A DNA stretch of 64,000 nucleotides. Source: Chitinophagaceae bacterium BSSC1. GTDB lineage: Bacteria; Bacteroidota; Bacteroidia; Chitinophagales; Chitinophagaceae. The stretch spans positions 248,001 through 312,000 of the forward strand of contig NKJC01000004.1 in the NCBI GenBank assembly GCA_002256435.1, in the 5' to 3' direction. Below the pieces are notes generated by a model that was not told the origin of the DNA, searched no databases, and was given only the letters and a program-made list of their open reading frames with translations. This document shows positions 18,747-27,693 of this stretch, piece after piece. Within the stretch, counting starts at the first letter, position 1. Each line of letters opens with the position of its first letter. A program made the position numbers and the translations under genes.

Positions 18747-18820
18747 TGACCGCGTTAGGATTCAAACCTAAAACCTTCTGATCCGTAGTCAGATGCTCTA
18801 TTCAGTTGAGCTACGCAGCC
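18747..18820 (-). tRNA. tRNA-Arg (anticodon ACG)
   Basis: The 74-nt cloverleaf reads on the minus strand. The acceptor stem GGCTGCG pairs with CGCGGTC (with G-U pairs), discriminator A. The D arm is GCTC/GAGC; the anticodon stem is TCTGA/TCAGA around CTACGGA, anticodon ACG; the variable loop is short; the T arm is TTAGG/CCTAA with loop TTTGAAT. CCA is not encoded. An ACG anticodon reads CGN codons after conversion to inosine by TadA, as is usual in bacteria. Confidence 0.95.
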
Positions 18821-18892
18821 AGTTCCCTGTTTGGGGCTGCAAATATAAGGGCAAAATGATAATTCACAAAACCAAAATGGCTTTTCTTAAAA

Positions 18893-19672
18893 TTAGTCAA
18901 CGCCATAGATGCCGGCGGCGGTTTTTTCAACCAATTTCTTGGGCATTAACCAAACCATTGCTGCGCCTAATTTATTGAGGAAGCCAGTGATTAATTCTGT
19001 TTTTCCGGCATACATAGCATCTAAAGCAAGTTTGGCAACCTCATCGGCTTGCATATTTAGTTTTTCACCAGCTTTTACAGCTTTAGGGCCTAGTTGCGCG
19101 CGATTGGCAAAATCAGTGTCAGTGCCACCGGGACAAACAGTGGTAACAGTAACAGCGCTATTTCTTAATTCATATTGCAATCCTCTGCTAAAGCTTAATA
19201 CAAAAGATTTGCTTGCGGCATATAGACTGAGTCCAGGAACTGCTTGATAGGCAGCGGAGCTAGCAATATTGAGGATATAGGCCCTTTTTTGTTGTTTTAA
19301 TTGAGGTAAGAATAGTGAGATTAATTCTACAGGTACATTCATATTTACCTGCATCATATCGGTATGTTGTTTGGTAGGTATTTGTTCAAATGACCCTCCA
19401 TTTCCATATCCAGCATTATTAATCAGGGTATTAATTTGGTAACCATTGGCCTGGCACCAACCAAAAATGGTTTGAGCAGCTCCAATACCAGCTAAATCAA
19501 TAGCTAGATAATCTACTTTAACTGCGTGTTCTTGTTGTAATTGGTTGGCCAATGTTTCTAATAGACTGGCGGTTCTGGCTACTAGCAAAAGGTTTTGTTT
19601 TTTGGCTGCCAATTGTTGGGCCATTTCTTTTCCAATACCCTTACTTGCTCCTGTGATTAGCGTGTATTGCAT
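18893..19672 (-). CDS. SDR family NAD(P)-dependent oxidoreductase
   Basis: The 259-aa classical short-chain dehydrogenase has the cofactor motif TGASKGIG (residues 7-14), NNAG (85-88) and the catalytic set S138/S139, Y151 and K155 in YAASK. Length and order fit the family of oxidoreductases annotated near DltE or YqjQ. The substrate is unknown. The ATG start at 19672 gives the proper N-terminus. A 10-bp hairpin lies between this gene and the upstream dioxygenase gene, so it may have its own transcript or weak coupling. Confidence 0.9.
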   Translation of the reverse strand: MQYTLITGASKGIGKEMAQQLAAKKQNLLLVARTASLLETLANQLQQEHAVKVDYLAIDLAGIGAAQTIFGWCQANGYQINTLINNAGYGNGGSFEQIPTKQHTDMMQVNMNVPVELISLFLPQLKQQKRAYILNIASSAAYQAVPGLSLYAASKSFVLSFSRGLQYELRNSAVTVTTVCPGGTDTDFANRAQLGPKAVKAGEKLNMQADEVAKLALDAMYAGKTELITGFLNKLGAAMVWLMPKKLVEKTAAGIYGVD

Positions 19673-19690
19673 ATGACTATGTTAAATGAG

Positions 19691-19715
19691 AAAGGTCAAC
19701 TTTTGGTTGACCTTT
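19691..19715 (-). terminator. Hairpin downstream of the dioxygenase gene
   Basis: A perfect 10-bp stem (AAAGGTCAAC / GTTGACCTTT) with a 5-nt loop is found between the phyH-like stop and the SDR start. The T-rich tail on the minus strand is weak (CTCATTT), so termination may be partial. Confidence 0.5.
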
Positions 19716-19734
19716 CAAAATGATGTATGATATA

Positions 19735-20547
19735 TCAATGATGCACTTTGGCAGTGAATCTATGATAGAAAGGTGTTTTGCTATTTTCATCCTTGGGCTT
19801 GTATTTACCTGTTACAATGGGTACATACATTACGCGTCTGCGGCTTTCTTCACCATACTTAGGTGATTGCTTAACTCTGTGCCACAAACGACCATCATGA
19901 ACAGTTAAGTCTCCAGAGTGTATATCAAACCCAACTTCGTTTTTGTCATCATTGTTGTCAATAAAGTATTTTTTTCCAAACAACAATTTCAATACACTTT
20001 GTTTATGTGTGCCGGGTAACACGCGCAAGCCACCATTTTCAAAAGGACATTCATCTAAATGGATTCCCACATTGAGCATGGGCATAATTTTCTGACCTAG
20101 GAATAAATCCCTTGGACTATCCGTATGCCAACCCATTTGGGTAAAAGTACTATTCTTGGTGTTGAGGTAATTATTCACTACCAAACCATCCTTTTCATTT
20201 TCTGCAACCCTGCCTTCGTATGGAGCTAATAAAGCTGATAATTGACCTAATCTAGGATCGTTCAATAATTCATTTAAAGCATCACTGTATTGAGATGTAA
20301 AACAGAATCTTTGAATAGTCTTATTTCCAGCTTCGTCCTTTCCAAATTTTAAGGGGATACCATTTACTTTTTCGCGTCCCTCAGACAGCCAAAGTTTTTC
20401 CAAGCGGTTTATTTCAGAAAGAAAAGTCTGTACTTTCTCCTTGGAAATGAAATTCCGAAACATGATCACACCATGCTTTTCGAAAAAATCCAATTGTTCA
20501 TGGGTTAGCGTTTCGCCCAATTGAAAGTTACTTTCCCATTTTTTCAT
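19735..20547 (-). CDS. Phytanoyl-CoA dioxygenase (PhyH) family protein
   Basis: The 270-aa protein has the Fe(II)/2-oxoglutarate oxygenase facial triad: H141-x-D143 in GWHTDSPRD and a distal His (H223) in DGRLWHRV, followed by a basic RRRVMY that could bind the 2-oxoglutarate carboxylate. These enzymes hydroxylate small molecules or lipids. The substrate cannot be read. The upstream region has a TATTTTCG -7-like element at 20631-20638 on the minus strand, giving a leader of about 75 nt. Confidence 0.87.
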   Translation of the reverse strand: MKKWESNFQLGETLTHEQLDFFEKHGVIMFRNFISKEKVQTFLSEINRLEKLWLSEGREKVNGIPLKFGKDEAGNKTIQRFCFTSQYSDALNELLNDPRLGQLSALLAPYEGRVAENEKDGLVVNNYLNTKNSTFTQMGWHTDSPRDLFLGQKIMPMLNVGIHLDECPFENGGLRVLPGTHKQSVLKLLFGKKYFIDNNDDKNEVGFDIHSGDLTVHDGRLWHRVKQSPKYGEESRRRVMYVPIVTGKYKPKDENSKTPFYHRFTAKVHH

Positions 20548-20630
20548 TCCTACGCTATTATGAGTTTCTATGTAAAATTAGTGTTATCTGATTGTTACCA
20601 AAATATGAACCTTGGCAAGAATCAAGGTTG

Positions 20631-20638
20631 CGAAAATA
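20631..20638 (-). promoter_or_regulatory. Candidate -7 element for the PhyH-family gene
   Basis: Reading the minus strand gives TATTTTCG, one base from the Bacteroidota consensus TAnnTTTG. No clear -33 TTTG was found at the expected distance, so support is modest. Confidence 0.3.
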
Positions 20639-20698
20639 GGCAATTTTATAAAGCTAAATGTACTTTAATGGGATAAGCGGAGTATTTTGCAGTTCGCT

Positions 20699-21799
20699 AT
20701 GTTACGCATCAATAGAATGATTTTCAGGTTCCTGACCTTGTTTTGCCTACTAAGTTTACTTGGAACTAATGGTATTGCCCAAAAAGATTCCGCCAAAAAG
20801 CTGCAAATACTAGTGTTTCCGGTCTTAACAAGGTCAATTGAAACTAGTTGGTCATTTGGTGTAGCAGGCACATCTACCTTTAGGATGTCTGCCTCAGATA
20901 CCATTTCAAGGACCTCCAATTTACAAACCATTGTATTATATTCTTTAAAAAAGCAATTGGTTGCAGCCATAAATGGGGCTCAATATTTTAAAAATGAGCA
21001 ATATGTACTCAATGAACAGATTTCCTATAGTTCCTTTCCCGATAAATTTTGGGGATTGGGTAATCAAACTTTAGATCAAGCAGAAGAGGCTTATGACTTT
21101 CAACAATTCTATACCTATTTGCATCTAATGCGCCAAGTTGGAAAAGGAATGTTTATTGGTGGATTGTATGAATACCAAAATCTATTAGAAACCAATTATA
21201 AAGCTGGAGGTATTTTTGACCAAGAGCAGGTGGTAGGAAGAAAAGGGTATCATATTTCAGGACTTGGGTTAAGTTTCACTATTGATACCAGAAACAATGC
21301 ATTTGCGCCTACCAAGGGAAATTTTGCACAAATCTATTTTAATCACTTTACGCCAGTTTTTGGTTCAGAACATCGCTATACCAATATTGTGATTGATTTA
21401 CGTAAATACATGACCTTTCGTAAAAATGGTGTGTTGGCCTTGCAAGCTTATAGTTTTAACAACACAGGAAATGATGTACCATTAAGAAGTTTGGCCACAC
21501 TGGGGGGCATGAATAGTATGAGGGGTTATTATGATGGTCGCTATCGCGATAAAAACCAATTAGTCTTTCAAGCTGAGTTTAGACAACACTTGTTTAAGCG
21601 ATTTGGTGCTGTGGCGTTTGGGAATATTGGGGATGTCTCACACAATTTAGCTTATCAATTAGCTGACCTGAAATATAGTTTTGGCGCTGGTTTGCGATAT
21701 GCCATTAATAAATCCGAAAAGCTAAATATTAGATTGGATTATGGCATGGGGCCAGGAAAGAATCATGGATTTTATTTTGAATTGGGCGAAGCTTTCTAG
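20699..21799 (+). CDS. Omp85/BamA-TamA-type outer membrane barrel protein
   Basis: The start at ATG 20699 (or 20717) is preferred over the TTG at 20687; it gives a signal peptide ending at NGIAQ. The mature protein of about 345 aa is rich in alternating beta-strands and has GGMNSMRGYYDGRY, which resembles the conserved RGY/RGF motif of the Omp85 L6 loop, and ends in an aromatic/acidic residue pattern (GFYFELGEAF). There is no room for POTRA domains, so it is a barrel-only member (bacterial surface antigen D15 type). Such proteins form pores or release channels. The stop overlaps that of the convergent PAP2-like gene by 4 bp. Confidence 0.8.
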   Translation: MLRINRMIFRFLTLFCLLSLLGTNGIAQKDSAKKLQILVFPVLTRSIETSWSFGVAGTSTFRMSASDTISRTSNLQTIVLYSLKKQLVAAINGAQYFKNEQYVLNEQISYSSFPDKFWGLGNQTLDQAEEAYDFQQFYTYLHLMRQVGKGMFIGGLYEYQNLLETNYKAGGIFDQEQVVGRKGYHISGLGLSFTIDTRNNAFAPTKGNFAQIYFNHFTPVFGSEHRYTNIVIDLRKYMTFRKNGVLALQAYSFNNTGNDVPLRSLATLGGMNSMRGYYDGRYRDKNQLVFQAEFRQHLFKRFGAVAFGNIGDVSHNLAYQLADLKYSFGAGLRYAINKSEKLNIRLDYGMGPGKNHGFYFELGEAF

Positions 21800-22437
21800 T
21801 ATTTGGAAATTCGTTTTGCAATTAAGTAAACCAAATAAGTCAATGGGGGAGCTGCTAGTACATCCATGCTATAATGTACGTGTTGAATCAATACCATTAA
21901 ACCTACCGCAAAACTGGCTATCAGCGCCATTAATTTATCAGACCTCTTATGAAGACATAAAAAAATCAAGAATTGGGTAGATGTATGGCCTGAGAAAAAT
22001 AAATCCTTGGTTATAAAACTGTTTTTCCCCCCATAAAATAAATTAGAGATAGGATCCTGCAAGGGAATGAGGTTGGCGGGTGGTTCTAAGGGCATTAAAT
22101 AAATACTGCAGAACCGCATCAAGCTTAAGACAATAAATCCCCACAAAAACAGCAATAATAATTTGGGTTGGTACAAAGCCCTATAGAAAAACAACCCAAA
22201 CATGCCCCATATCACCAAGAAACAGGGTATAGAAGTATCATAGCTGGGTAATTGCGCTAATAACCAATCATTGGGAGCCCAACCTGAACGTTGTTCAATA
22301 TATTGGAAGAAAAATGGGAAGGCAATAAGGACCAAGATCCATGCAAATAAGCCCCATTGAAACTTTTGCCTAAATCCATCATATTGCCAATTTGTTCTCC
22401 AAACTAGTTGAAGTTTATTATCCTCCTTGCCATGCAT
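21796..22437 (-). CDS. PAP2-like membrane phosphatase / sphingomyelin synthase-related protein
   Basis: The start at 22437 is preferred; the ORF extends to 22539 but this would overlap the terminator and the upstream gene. The 213-aa protein has about six hydrophobic segments (ILVLIAFPFFFQ, YLVYLIAKRI and others). The catalytic-type motifs are SGHTSTQFL and HYSMDVLAAP, similar to the C2 and C3 motifs of PAP2/sphingomyelin synthase-like proteins, where two His and an Asp form the active site. A role in lipid headgroup or undecaprenyl-phosphate handling is likely but not fixed. Confidence 0.75.
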   Translation of the reverse strand: MHGKEDNKLQLVWRTNWQYDGFRQKFQWGLFAWILVLIAFPFFFQYIEQRSGWAPNDWLLAQLPSYDTSIPCFLVIWGMFGLFFYRALYQPKLLLLFLWGFIVLSLMRFCSIYLMPLEPPANLIPLQDPISNLFYGGKNSFITKDLFFSGHTSTQFLIFLCLHKRSDKLMALIASFAVGLMVLIQHVHYSMDVLAAPPLTYLVYLIAKRISKY

Positions 22438-22450
22438 ATTGCAAAAATAA

Positions 22451-22481
22451 AAAATCGCCCCCAGTTCTTGGAGGCGATTTT
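22451..22481 (-). terminator. Intrinsic terminator of the NagB/PIG-L fusion gene
   Basis: A 9-bp perfect stem (AAAATCGCC / GGCGATTTT) with an inner CCA/TGG pairing is followed on the minus strand by TTATTTTT. It lies about 20 bp beyond the stop of the 22502-24403 gene. Confidence 0.75.
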
Positions 22482-22501
22482 GTTTAGTGGTAGTTAATAC
22501 T

Positions 22502-24403
22502 TTAATAATGCCAACGCACAAAAGCTTCCATTGCGGCATATTTGGTTAGTCCCAATGCGGCATAGAGATTGGCGGTATTGGCATTGCGGTCTTCTGCTCG
22601 TTGCCAGAATTCGCGGCTATCTGATCCTTGAAAAGGAACGGAATCTTTTTGGGATTGGTGAATAAAAATGCCAAAACGCTTTTTCATCACTTGATCTGGA
22701 CTCATTGGAATGGCCATTTCAATTTCTGAGATATCCCATTCCTGCCATGCACCCTTGTACAGCCAAACCCAACAATCTTTGATCCAAGTATCACCTGCAG
22801 CCTTAAGTCTACGCAAACTTTCAAAAACTACGTCAAGACAAACCTTATGTGTTCCGTGTGGATCGGCTAAGTCTCCAGCGCAAAAAATTTGATGGGGTTT
22901 TAGTTTCCTGAGCAATGCCATGGTGTTTTCAACATCGGCTTCGCCCATGGGTTTTTTGTCAATGGTACCCGTTTCATAAAAGGGAAGGTTTTGAAAATGG
23001 GCCCTGGAATCATCAGGTAGTCCAACATAACGGCAGGTGGCTTTTGCCTCGCACCTTCTAATCAAACCCTTGATTTCTCTAATCTCTGAAGTATCTACCT
23101 GGTTCTTTTGTTTACTAGCAATAAAGTCCCGGGCATTTGAAAGTATGCCTTGACTTTTTTGATTGTCAATACCAAACATGTCTTCAAAACCTACAGCAAA
23201 GTCAATAAATCTGGTCACAAATTCATCAGTAACTGCAATATTACCGCTGGTTTGATAAGCCACATGCACTTCGTGTCCTTGGTCATGTAGGCGCATAAAA
23301 GTTCCACCCATGCTAATGATATCATCATCAGGGTGAGGTGAGAAGATCAAACACCTTTTTGGGTGTGGGGCACTTCTTTCTGGGTGCGTAGGTATAATGG
23401 CTCCAGGTTTTCCACCAGGCCATCCCGTAATACTATCGCGCAGCAAATAAAATACCTGTAAATTAATTTCGTAAGCATCACCTTTTTCAACCAATAAATC
23501 AGATAAACCATTTTCATTATAGTCTACCGTATTCAAACTCAAAACGGGTTTGCCCAGTTTTAAAGCCAGGTTTATTACGGCTCTCTTAATCATCTTGATG
23601 GTCCAAGTACATTCACCGGTAAGCCATGGCGATTTAATCCTAGTTAATTCAGAAGAAGCCAATTCATCAATCACAAATGTGCAGTCATTGTGTTGTTGCA
23701 ATATGCTGGCAGGAATTTGTTCAGTTACGTTTCCTTCAACAGATTTAGCAACAATATTGGCTTTGGATCCCCAGGCCATCAACAAAATCTTTCTAGATTT
23801 TAAGATGGTTGAAATACCCATGGTTACAGCTCTTCTAGGAACTTTAGAAATGTTTTGAAATTCATAACTATTGGCTAGGCGGGTGCTGTTTTCCAGATTT
23901 ACCATCCTGGTTTTAGAAAAGATGCTTGAACCTGGTTCATTGAACCCAATATGTCCGTTTCCACCAATGCCCAGAATCTGTAAATCTATACCACCAGCTG
24001 CTTCAATCTTATTTTCATATTCCTGACAAAAATGTTTTACATCATCTTTGGTACCAGTTCCTGCGGGCAGGTTAATATTTTCTGGCAATATGTCTACATG
24101 GCTAAATAAATGCCGATGCATAAAACTCCAATAACTTTGAAATGCTTCCTGTTCAATTGGATAATATTCATCCAAGTTAAAACTGATGACATTTTTAAAA
24201 CTAAGTCCCTCTTCCTTGTGCATGCGCACTAATTCTGCATACATAGAAATGGGAGAGGAGCCAGTTGCTAATCCAAGAACACAGGATTCATTTAAAGCCT
24301 GTTTATGCCTAATCAAGTTGGCAATTTCTCTGGCAACAAAGGCAGAACCTTCTTTGGCTGTAGGATAAATTTCAACACTAATTTTTTCGTATGAATCAAC
24401 CAT
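22502..24403 (-). CDS. Glucosamine-6-phosphate deaminase (NagB) fused to PIG-L/LmbE-type deacetylase domain
   Basis: The 633-aa protein has two parts. Residues 1-270 are NagB: LATGSS at 45-50, the acidic D78 in FNLDEYY, and GIGGNGHIGFNEPG at 145-158 (His 151, Glu 156). N149 replaces the Asp of E. coli NagB, as is also usual in Bacillus NagB. Residues from about 350 form a LmbE/PIG-L-like metal deacetylase (SPHPDDDIISMGG with HPDDD at 357-361, then a later DPHGTHKVC). The fusion is known from many Bacteroidota and would link deacetylation of an amino sugar with its deamination to fructose-6-phosphate. The next gene downstream is PAP2-like; the hexosaminidase gene lies just upstream on the same strand. 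Confidence 0.9.
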   Translation of the reverse strand: MVDSYEKISVEIYPTAKEGSAFVAREIANLIRHKQALNESCVLGLATGSSPISMYAELVRMHKEEGLSFKNVISFNLDEYYPIEQEAFQSYWSFMHRHLFSHVDILPENINLPAGTGTKDDVKHFCQEYENKIEAAGGIDLQILGIGGNGHIGFNEPGSSIFSKTRMVNLENSTRLANSYEFQNISKVPRRAVTMGISTILKSRKILLMAWGSKANIVAKSVEGNVTEQIPASILQQHNDCTFVIDELASSELTRIKSPWLTGECTWTIKMIKRAVINLALKLGKPVLSLNTVDYNENGLSDLLVEKGDAYEINLQVFYLLRDSITGWPGGKPGAIIPTHPERSAPHPKRCLIFSPHPDDDIISMGGTFMRLHDQGHEVHVAYQTSGNIAVTDEFVTRFIDFAVGFEDMFGIDNQKSQGILSNARDFIASKQKNQVDTSEIREIKGLIRRCEAKATCRYVGLPDDSRAHFQNLPFYETGTIDKKPMGEADVENTMALLRKLKPHQIFCAGDLADPHGTHKVCLDVVFESLRRLKAAGDTWIKDCWVWLYKGAWQEWDISEIEMAIPMSPDQVMKKRFGIFIHQSQKDSVPFQGSDSREFWQRAEDRNANTANLYAALGLTKYAAMEAFVRWHY

Positions 24404-24438
24404 CTTTATTCAGTTTAGGGTGTTTCTAAAAACGATGT

Positions 24439-26091
24439 TTATAATTTTTCAACTGCTTTTGCTGCAGGGTCAAAAACGGCGTTGCTATGGTTCCAATTCC
24501 AGAAATCATAACGCTTGAATTGGGTTTGTAAACGCTTTTCAAAACTATTCCAATCCTTTGACGCTTTGGGACTCCAAAGTACTTCGCTCATGGCAGAAAG
24601 CCTAGGGAAAAGCATGTATTCCAATTTACGTGGATTGCCTATATATTCTGTCCAAAGATTGGCCTGAGCCCCCATTACATATTTAACTTCATCTGCAGCT
24701 AATTCCTTTGGTAGGGGTTCATAGCTATATACTTTTTGTACAGTTAAGTAGCCACCAATGGTCAATGAATCTTCTTTTTTGGTTTGAGAATAATCAAAAT
24801 AAGCCCAGCCCGTTGGAGTCATGATTACTTGGTGCTTTTCTTTTGCTGCCGCGATGCCACCTTTTTCACCCCTCCAACTCATTACTGCTGCATTGGGCGC
24901 CAAACCACCTTCCAAAATTTCATCCCATCCAATGATTTGTCTTCCTTTTGAGTTCAGGTATTTTTCCATACGCTGAATAAAATAACTCTGTAAACCATGT
25001 TCGTCTTTTAGGTTCTTGTCTTTGATTAACTGTTGACAGAAAGCCGATTTTTTCCAAGCATCCTTAGGGCATTCGTCTCCACCAATATGAATATATTTTG
25101 AAGGAAACAGAGGTAAAATTTCATCTAATACATCTTGCAAAAATTGAAAGGTATATTCTGTTGGGGCAAATACGTCTGGATAAATTCCCCAAGCTTGTTG
25201 TACTTGTTTGCCTTGTTCGCTACCTGCCCAAGTTACTTTAGCTGGGTGCTTGGTAGACGAATCTGGAAAGCAACTCAACTGAGGATAAGCGGCAATAGCT
25301 GCAGACGCATGACCAGGCATTTCAATTTCAGGAATGATGGTTACAAATCTATCAGCAGCATATTTAACCATTTCCTTAATTTCTTGCTGGGTATAGAATC
25401 CACCATATCTAGTATTGTCATTGCCGGTTCCAGGATGATGCCCAAGAATAGTACCATTTCTATAAGCACCAACAGAAGTTAATTTGGGGTATTTTTTAAT
25501 TTCAATTCGCCAGCCTTGGTCTTCTGTTAAATGCAATTGCATAGTATTCATCTTATGCATTGCCACAAAGTCTATGAATTTTTTAACGTAGTCAAGCGGG
25601 AAGAAATGCCTACCTACGTCTAACATTAAACCACGGTAACCAAATCTTGGTCTGTCTTCAATTTCAACTGCTGGCACTACCAAGTTATTGGATTTGACAA
25701 CAGGCAATAATTGAATCAGGGTTTGTACGCCATAAAAAGTACCCGTGGCATTGTCTCCACCAATATGTACGCCCTCTTTATTAATGTGCAAATTATAAGC
25801 ACCTGGAATAGGATATTCCATTTTCTCATAATTGAGCACAATATTGTTTTTAAAGTCCCCAGATTTTTGGATAGCTAATTTGAACCCAAAAAAGGTTTGG
25901 AAATAGTCATTTAAGAATTTGGCAGATTGTTCCAAACCAGAACCAGCTAATACAATTTTGGTTTTGGGACTAATACTAAAATTGCCGGTTCCTAAGGTCA
26001 ATTTTTCAGGTTGAGGAATCAGTGCAACTTCTTGGGCTTGGTTTTGGGTAAAAACCAACGCCAGGCAAAAGGCAATCAGAATTTTTTTCAT
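24439..26091 (-). CDS. Beta-N-acetylhexosaminidase, GH20
   Basis: The 550-aa secreted enzyme starts with a signal peptide ending near NQAQ (17-20). GH20 features: an N-terminal GH20b-like domain, GYRGLMLDVGRHFFP at 151-165, LHLTEDQGWR at 186-195, PEIEMPGHA at 254-262 and the catalytic D339-E340 pair in HIGGDECPK. The reaction is release of terminal beta-GlcNAc/GalNAc with substrate-assisted catalysis. It is 36 bp upstream of the NagB fusion gene on the same strand, so the released amino sugar could feed that pathway. The pyruvate kinase gene lies beyond a terminator. Confidence 0.95.
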   Translation of the reverse strand: MKKILIAFCLALVFTQNQAQEVALIPQPEKLTLGTGNFSISPKTKIVLAGSGLEQSAKFLNDYFQTFFGFKLAIQKSGDFKNNIVLNYEKMEYPIPGAYNLHINKEGVHIGGDNATGTFYGVQTLIQLLPVVKSNNLVVPAVEIEDRPRFGYRGLMLDVGRHFFPLDYVKKFIDFVAMHKMNTMQLHLTEDQGWRIEIKKYPKLTSVGAYRNGTILGHHPGTGNDNTRYGGFYTQQEIKEMVKYAADRFVTIIPEIEMPGHASAAIAAYPQLSCFPDSSTKHPAKVTWAGSEQGKQVQQAWGIYPDVFAPTEYTFQFLQDVLDEILPLFPSKYIHIGGDECPKDAWKKSAFCQQLIKDKNLKDEHGLQSYFIQRMEKYLNSKGRQIIGWDEILEGGLAPNAAVMSWRGEKGGIAAAKEKHQVIMTPTGWAYFDYSQTKKEDSLTIGGYLTVQKVYSYEPLPKELAADEVKYVMGAQANLWTEYIGNPRKLEYMLFPRLSAMSEVLWSPKASKDWNSFEKRLQTQFKRYDFWNWNHSNAVFDPAAKAVEKL

Positions 26092-26120
26092 ATTGATTTG
26101 TTCTATTGCCTGAAAATAAA

Positions 26121-26149
26121 AAAAGTTTCCCTAGAAGCGGGAAACTTTT
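26121..26149 (-). terminator. Intrinsic terminator of pyruvate kinase gene
   Basis: An 11-bp stem (AAAAGTTTCCC / GGGAAACTTTT) with a 7-nt loop is flanked by A- and T-runs on both sides, so it can work in either direction. It lies just beyond the pyk stop on the minus strand. Confidence 0.85.
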
Positions 26150-26171
26150 TTATTTTTTTTATTAAGTAGGT

Positions 26172-27659
26172 CTAGACCTTGGTTAATTTGATCATATTGG
26201 TAGGTAAATGTAAGTGAACTGGGGTACTTCCCGTGCTCACAACCACGTCTCCCTCTTTCAAGAAACCGCGCTCTTTTAAGATATTGATCTGGTCATTGAC
26301 AATATCGTCAAGACTTTCTTCCTCGTCATAATAGAAGGCACGTACTCCCCAGCTAAGACTCAATTGGTTTACCAAGGATCTTTCTTTTGTGAAAATAAAC
26401 AAAGGTGAAGAAGGGCGGTAACTGCTCAGCATAAAGGCAGTATAACCACTTTGGGTCATACCAACCAAGGCTTGCGCTTCTACGTCTTCAGCAATCTTAC
26501 AAGCATTGTAACAAATGGCGTCACTATGGTAAGAAGGAGAATGAGCCTGTGGTTTTAAATCGGCAGAACGGTCATAGCGATATTCTTTCTTTTCAATTTC
26601 CATGATGATCTTGCGCATGGTTTGAACCACCAACGCAGGGTGATTACCAGCAGCAGTTTCTCCACTCAACATCACCGCATCAGCACCTTCTAAAACGGCG
26701 TTGGCAACGTCAGTGATTTCAGAACGGTTAGGTTTTACCCTATCAATCATGGATTCCATCATCTGGGTAGCCACAATCACTGGTTTTGCGCGGTGAAGAC
26801 ACTTGCGAATCAATTCTTTTTGAATCAAAGGCACTTGCTCAATAGGAAGTTCTACTCCCAAATCTCCACGAGCAATCATAATACCATCACTTTCTAAGAT
26901 AATATCACGAATATTCACCAATGCCTCAGGTTTTTCAATCTTGGCAATGATTTTAGTCATGCTCTTTTTCTCTTGTAATTTGCTTCTGAGTATGACAAGG
27001 TCTTTCACGCTCCTAACAAAACTCAAAGCCACCCAGTCACATTTTTGTTCAATGATGAACTCCAAATCTGCCAAGTCTTTTTCAGTTAATGCAGGAAGAG
27101 AAATTTTGGTATCTGGTAAGTTGATTCCTTTTTTAGATGAAAGGTTTCCACCCAGTGTTACCAATACTTTCACGTCACCATTTTTTTCAATGCCAACCAC
27201 TTTTACTTCTAGTTTACCGTCATCAATCATGATCACGTTTCCTAGCACTACGTCACCGGCTAGGTTAGGGTAGGAGACATAGATTTTTTCTAAGGTACCA
27301 ACACATTTCTCATTGGTAAAAGTGAGAATATCACCCGCTTTTACGTCAAGGGAATTGTTTTCAATTTCACCAACACGCAATTTTGGCCCTTGCAAATCTG
27401 CCAAAATAGAAATATTGTAAGGTTCGGTTTTATTGATATTGCGAATATGTTCAATAATGGCTAGTTTGTCTTCGTGTTTGCCATGTGAAAAATTCAAACG
27501 GAAAACGTTTACACCAGCACGGCAAAGTTCCAATAGTTGGTCGTAAGAATCGCAAGCTGGACCTACGGTAGCAACAATCTTTGTGCGGTGGTTAACGTGT
27601 TCAATACCCGCCTGTTTGTTCATTTCTTTGTGCAGGTACTTTTCTAAGTTTTTTGACAT
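26172..27659 (-). CDS. pyk: Pyruvate kinase
   Basis: The 495-aa enzyme converts phosphoenolpyruvate and ADP to pyruvate and ATP. Seen in the sequence: TKIVATVGPACDS (residues 26-38), NVFRLNFSHG (49-58), KIEKPEAL, and the catalytic/metal region IMIARGDLGVELP followed by KPVIVATQMMESMI. The C-terminal domain contains GMTQSGYTAFMLS and ends with VSTGSTPVHLHLPTNMIK. Length fits bacterial enzymes. It follows pfkA by 34 bp on the same strand, giving a two-gene glycolysis unit. Confidence 0.97.
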   Translation of the reverse strand: MSKNLEKYLHKEMNKQAGIEHVNHRTKIVATVGPACDSYDQLLELCRAGVNVFRLNFSHGKHEDKLAIIEHIRNINKTEPYNISILADLQGPKLRVGEIENNSLDVKAGDILTFTNEKCVGTLEKIYVSYPNLAGDVVLGNVIMIDDGKLEVKVVGIEKNGDVKVLVTLGGNLSSKKGINLPDTKISLPALTEKDLADLEFIIEQKCDWVALSFVRSVKDLVILRSKLQEKKSMTKIIAKIEKPEALVNIRDIILESDGIMIARGDLGVELPIEQVPLIQKELIRKCLHRAKPVIVATQMMESMIDRVKPNRSEITDVANAVLEGADAVMLSGETAAGNHPALVVQTMRKIIMEIEKKEYRYDRSADLKPQAHSPSYHSDAICYNACKIAEDVEAQALVGMTQSGYTAFMLSSYRPSSPLFIFTKERSLVNQLSLSWGVRAFYYDEEESLDDIVNDQINILKERGFLKEGDVVVSTGSTPVHLHLPTNMIKLTKV

Positions 27660-27693
27660 AATGCTTTGTTGTAGTTTGAAATTTAGTGGGGTA

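Noticed and set aside
22437..22539. Extension of the PAP2-like gene to 22539
   Set aside because: It would overlap the NagB fusion gene and pass through that gene's terminator; the extension has no sensible protein character.
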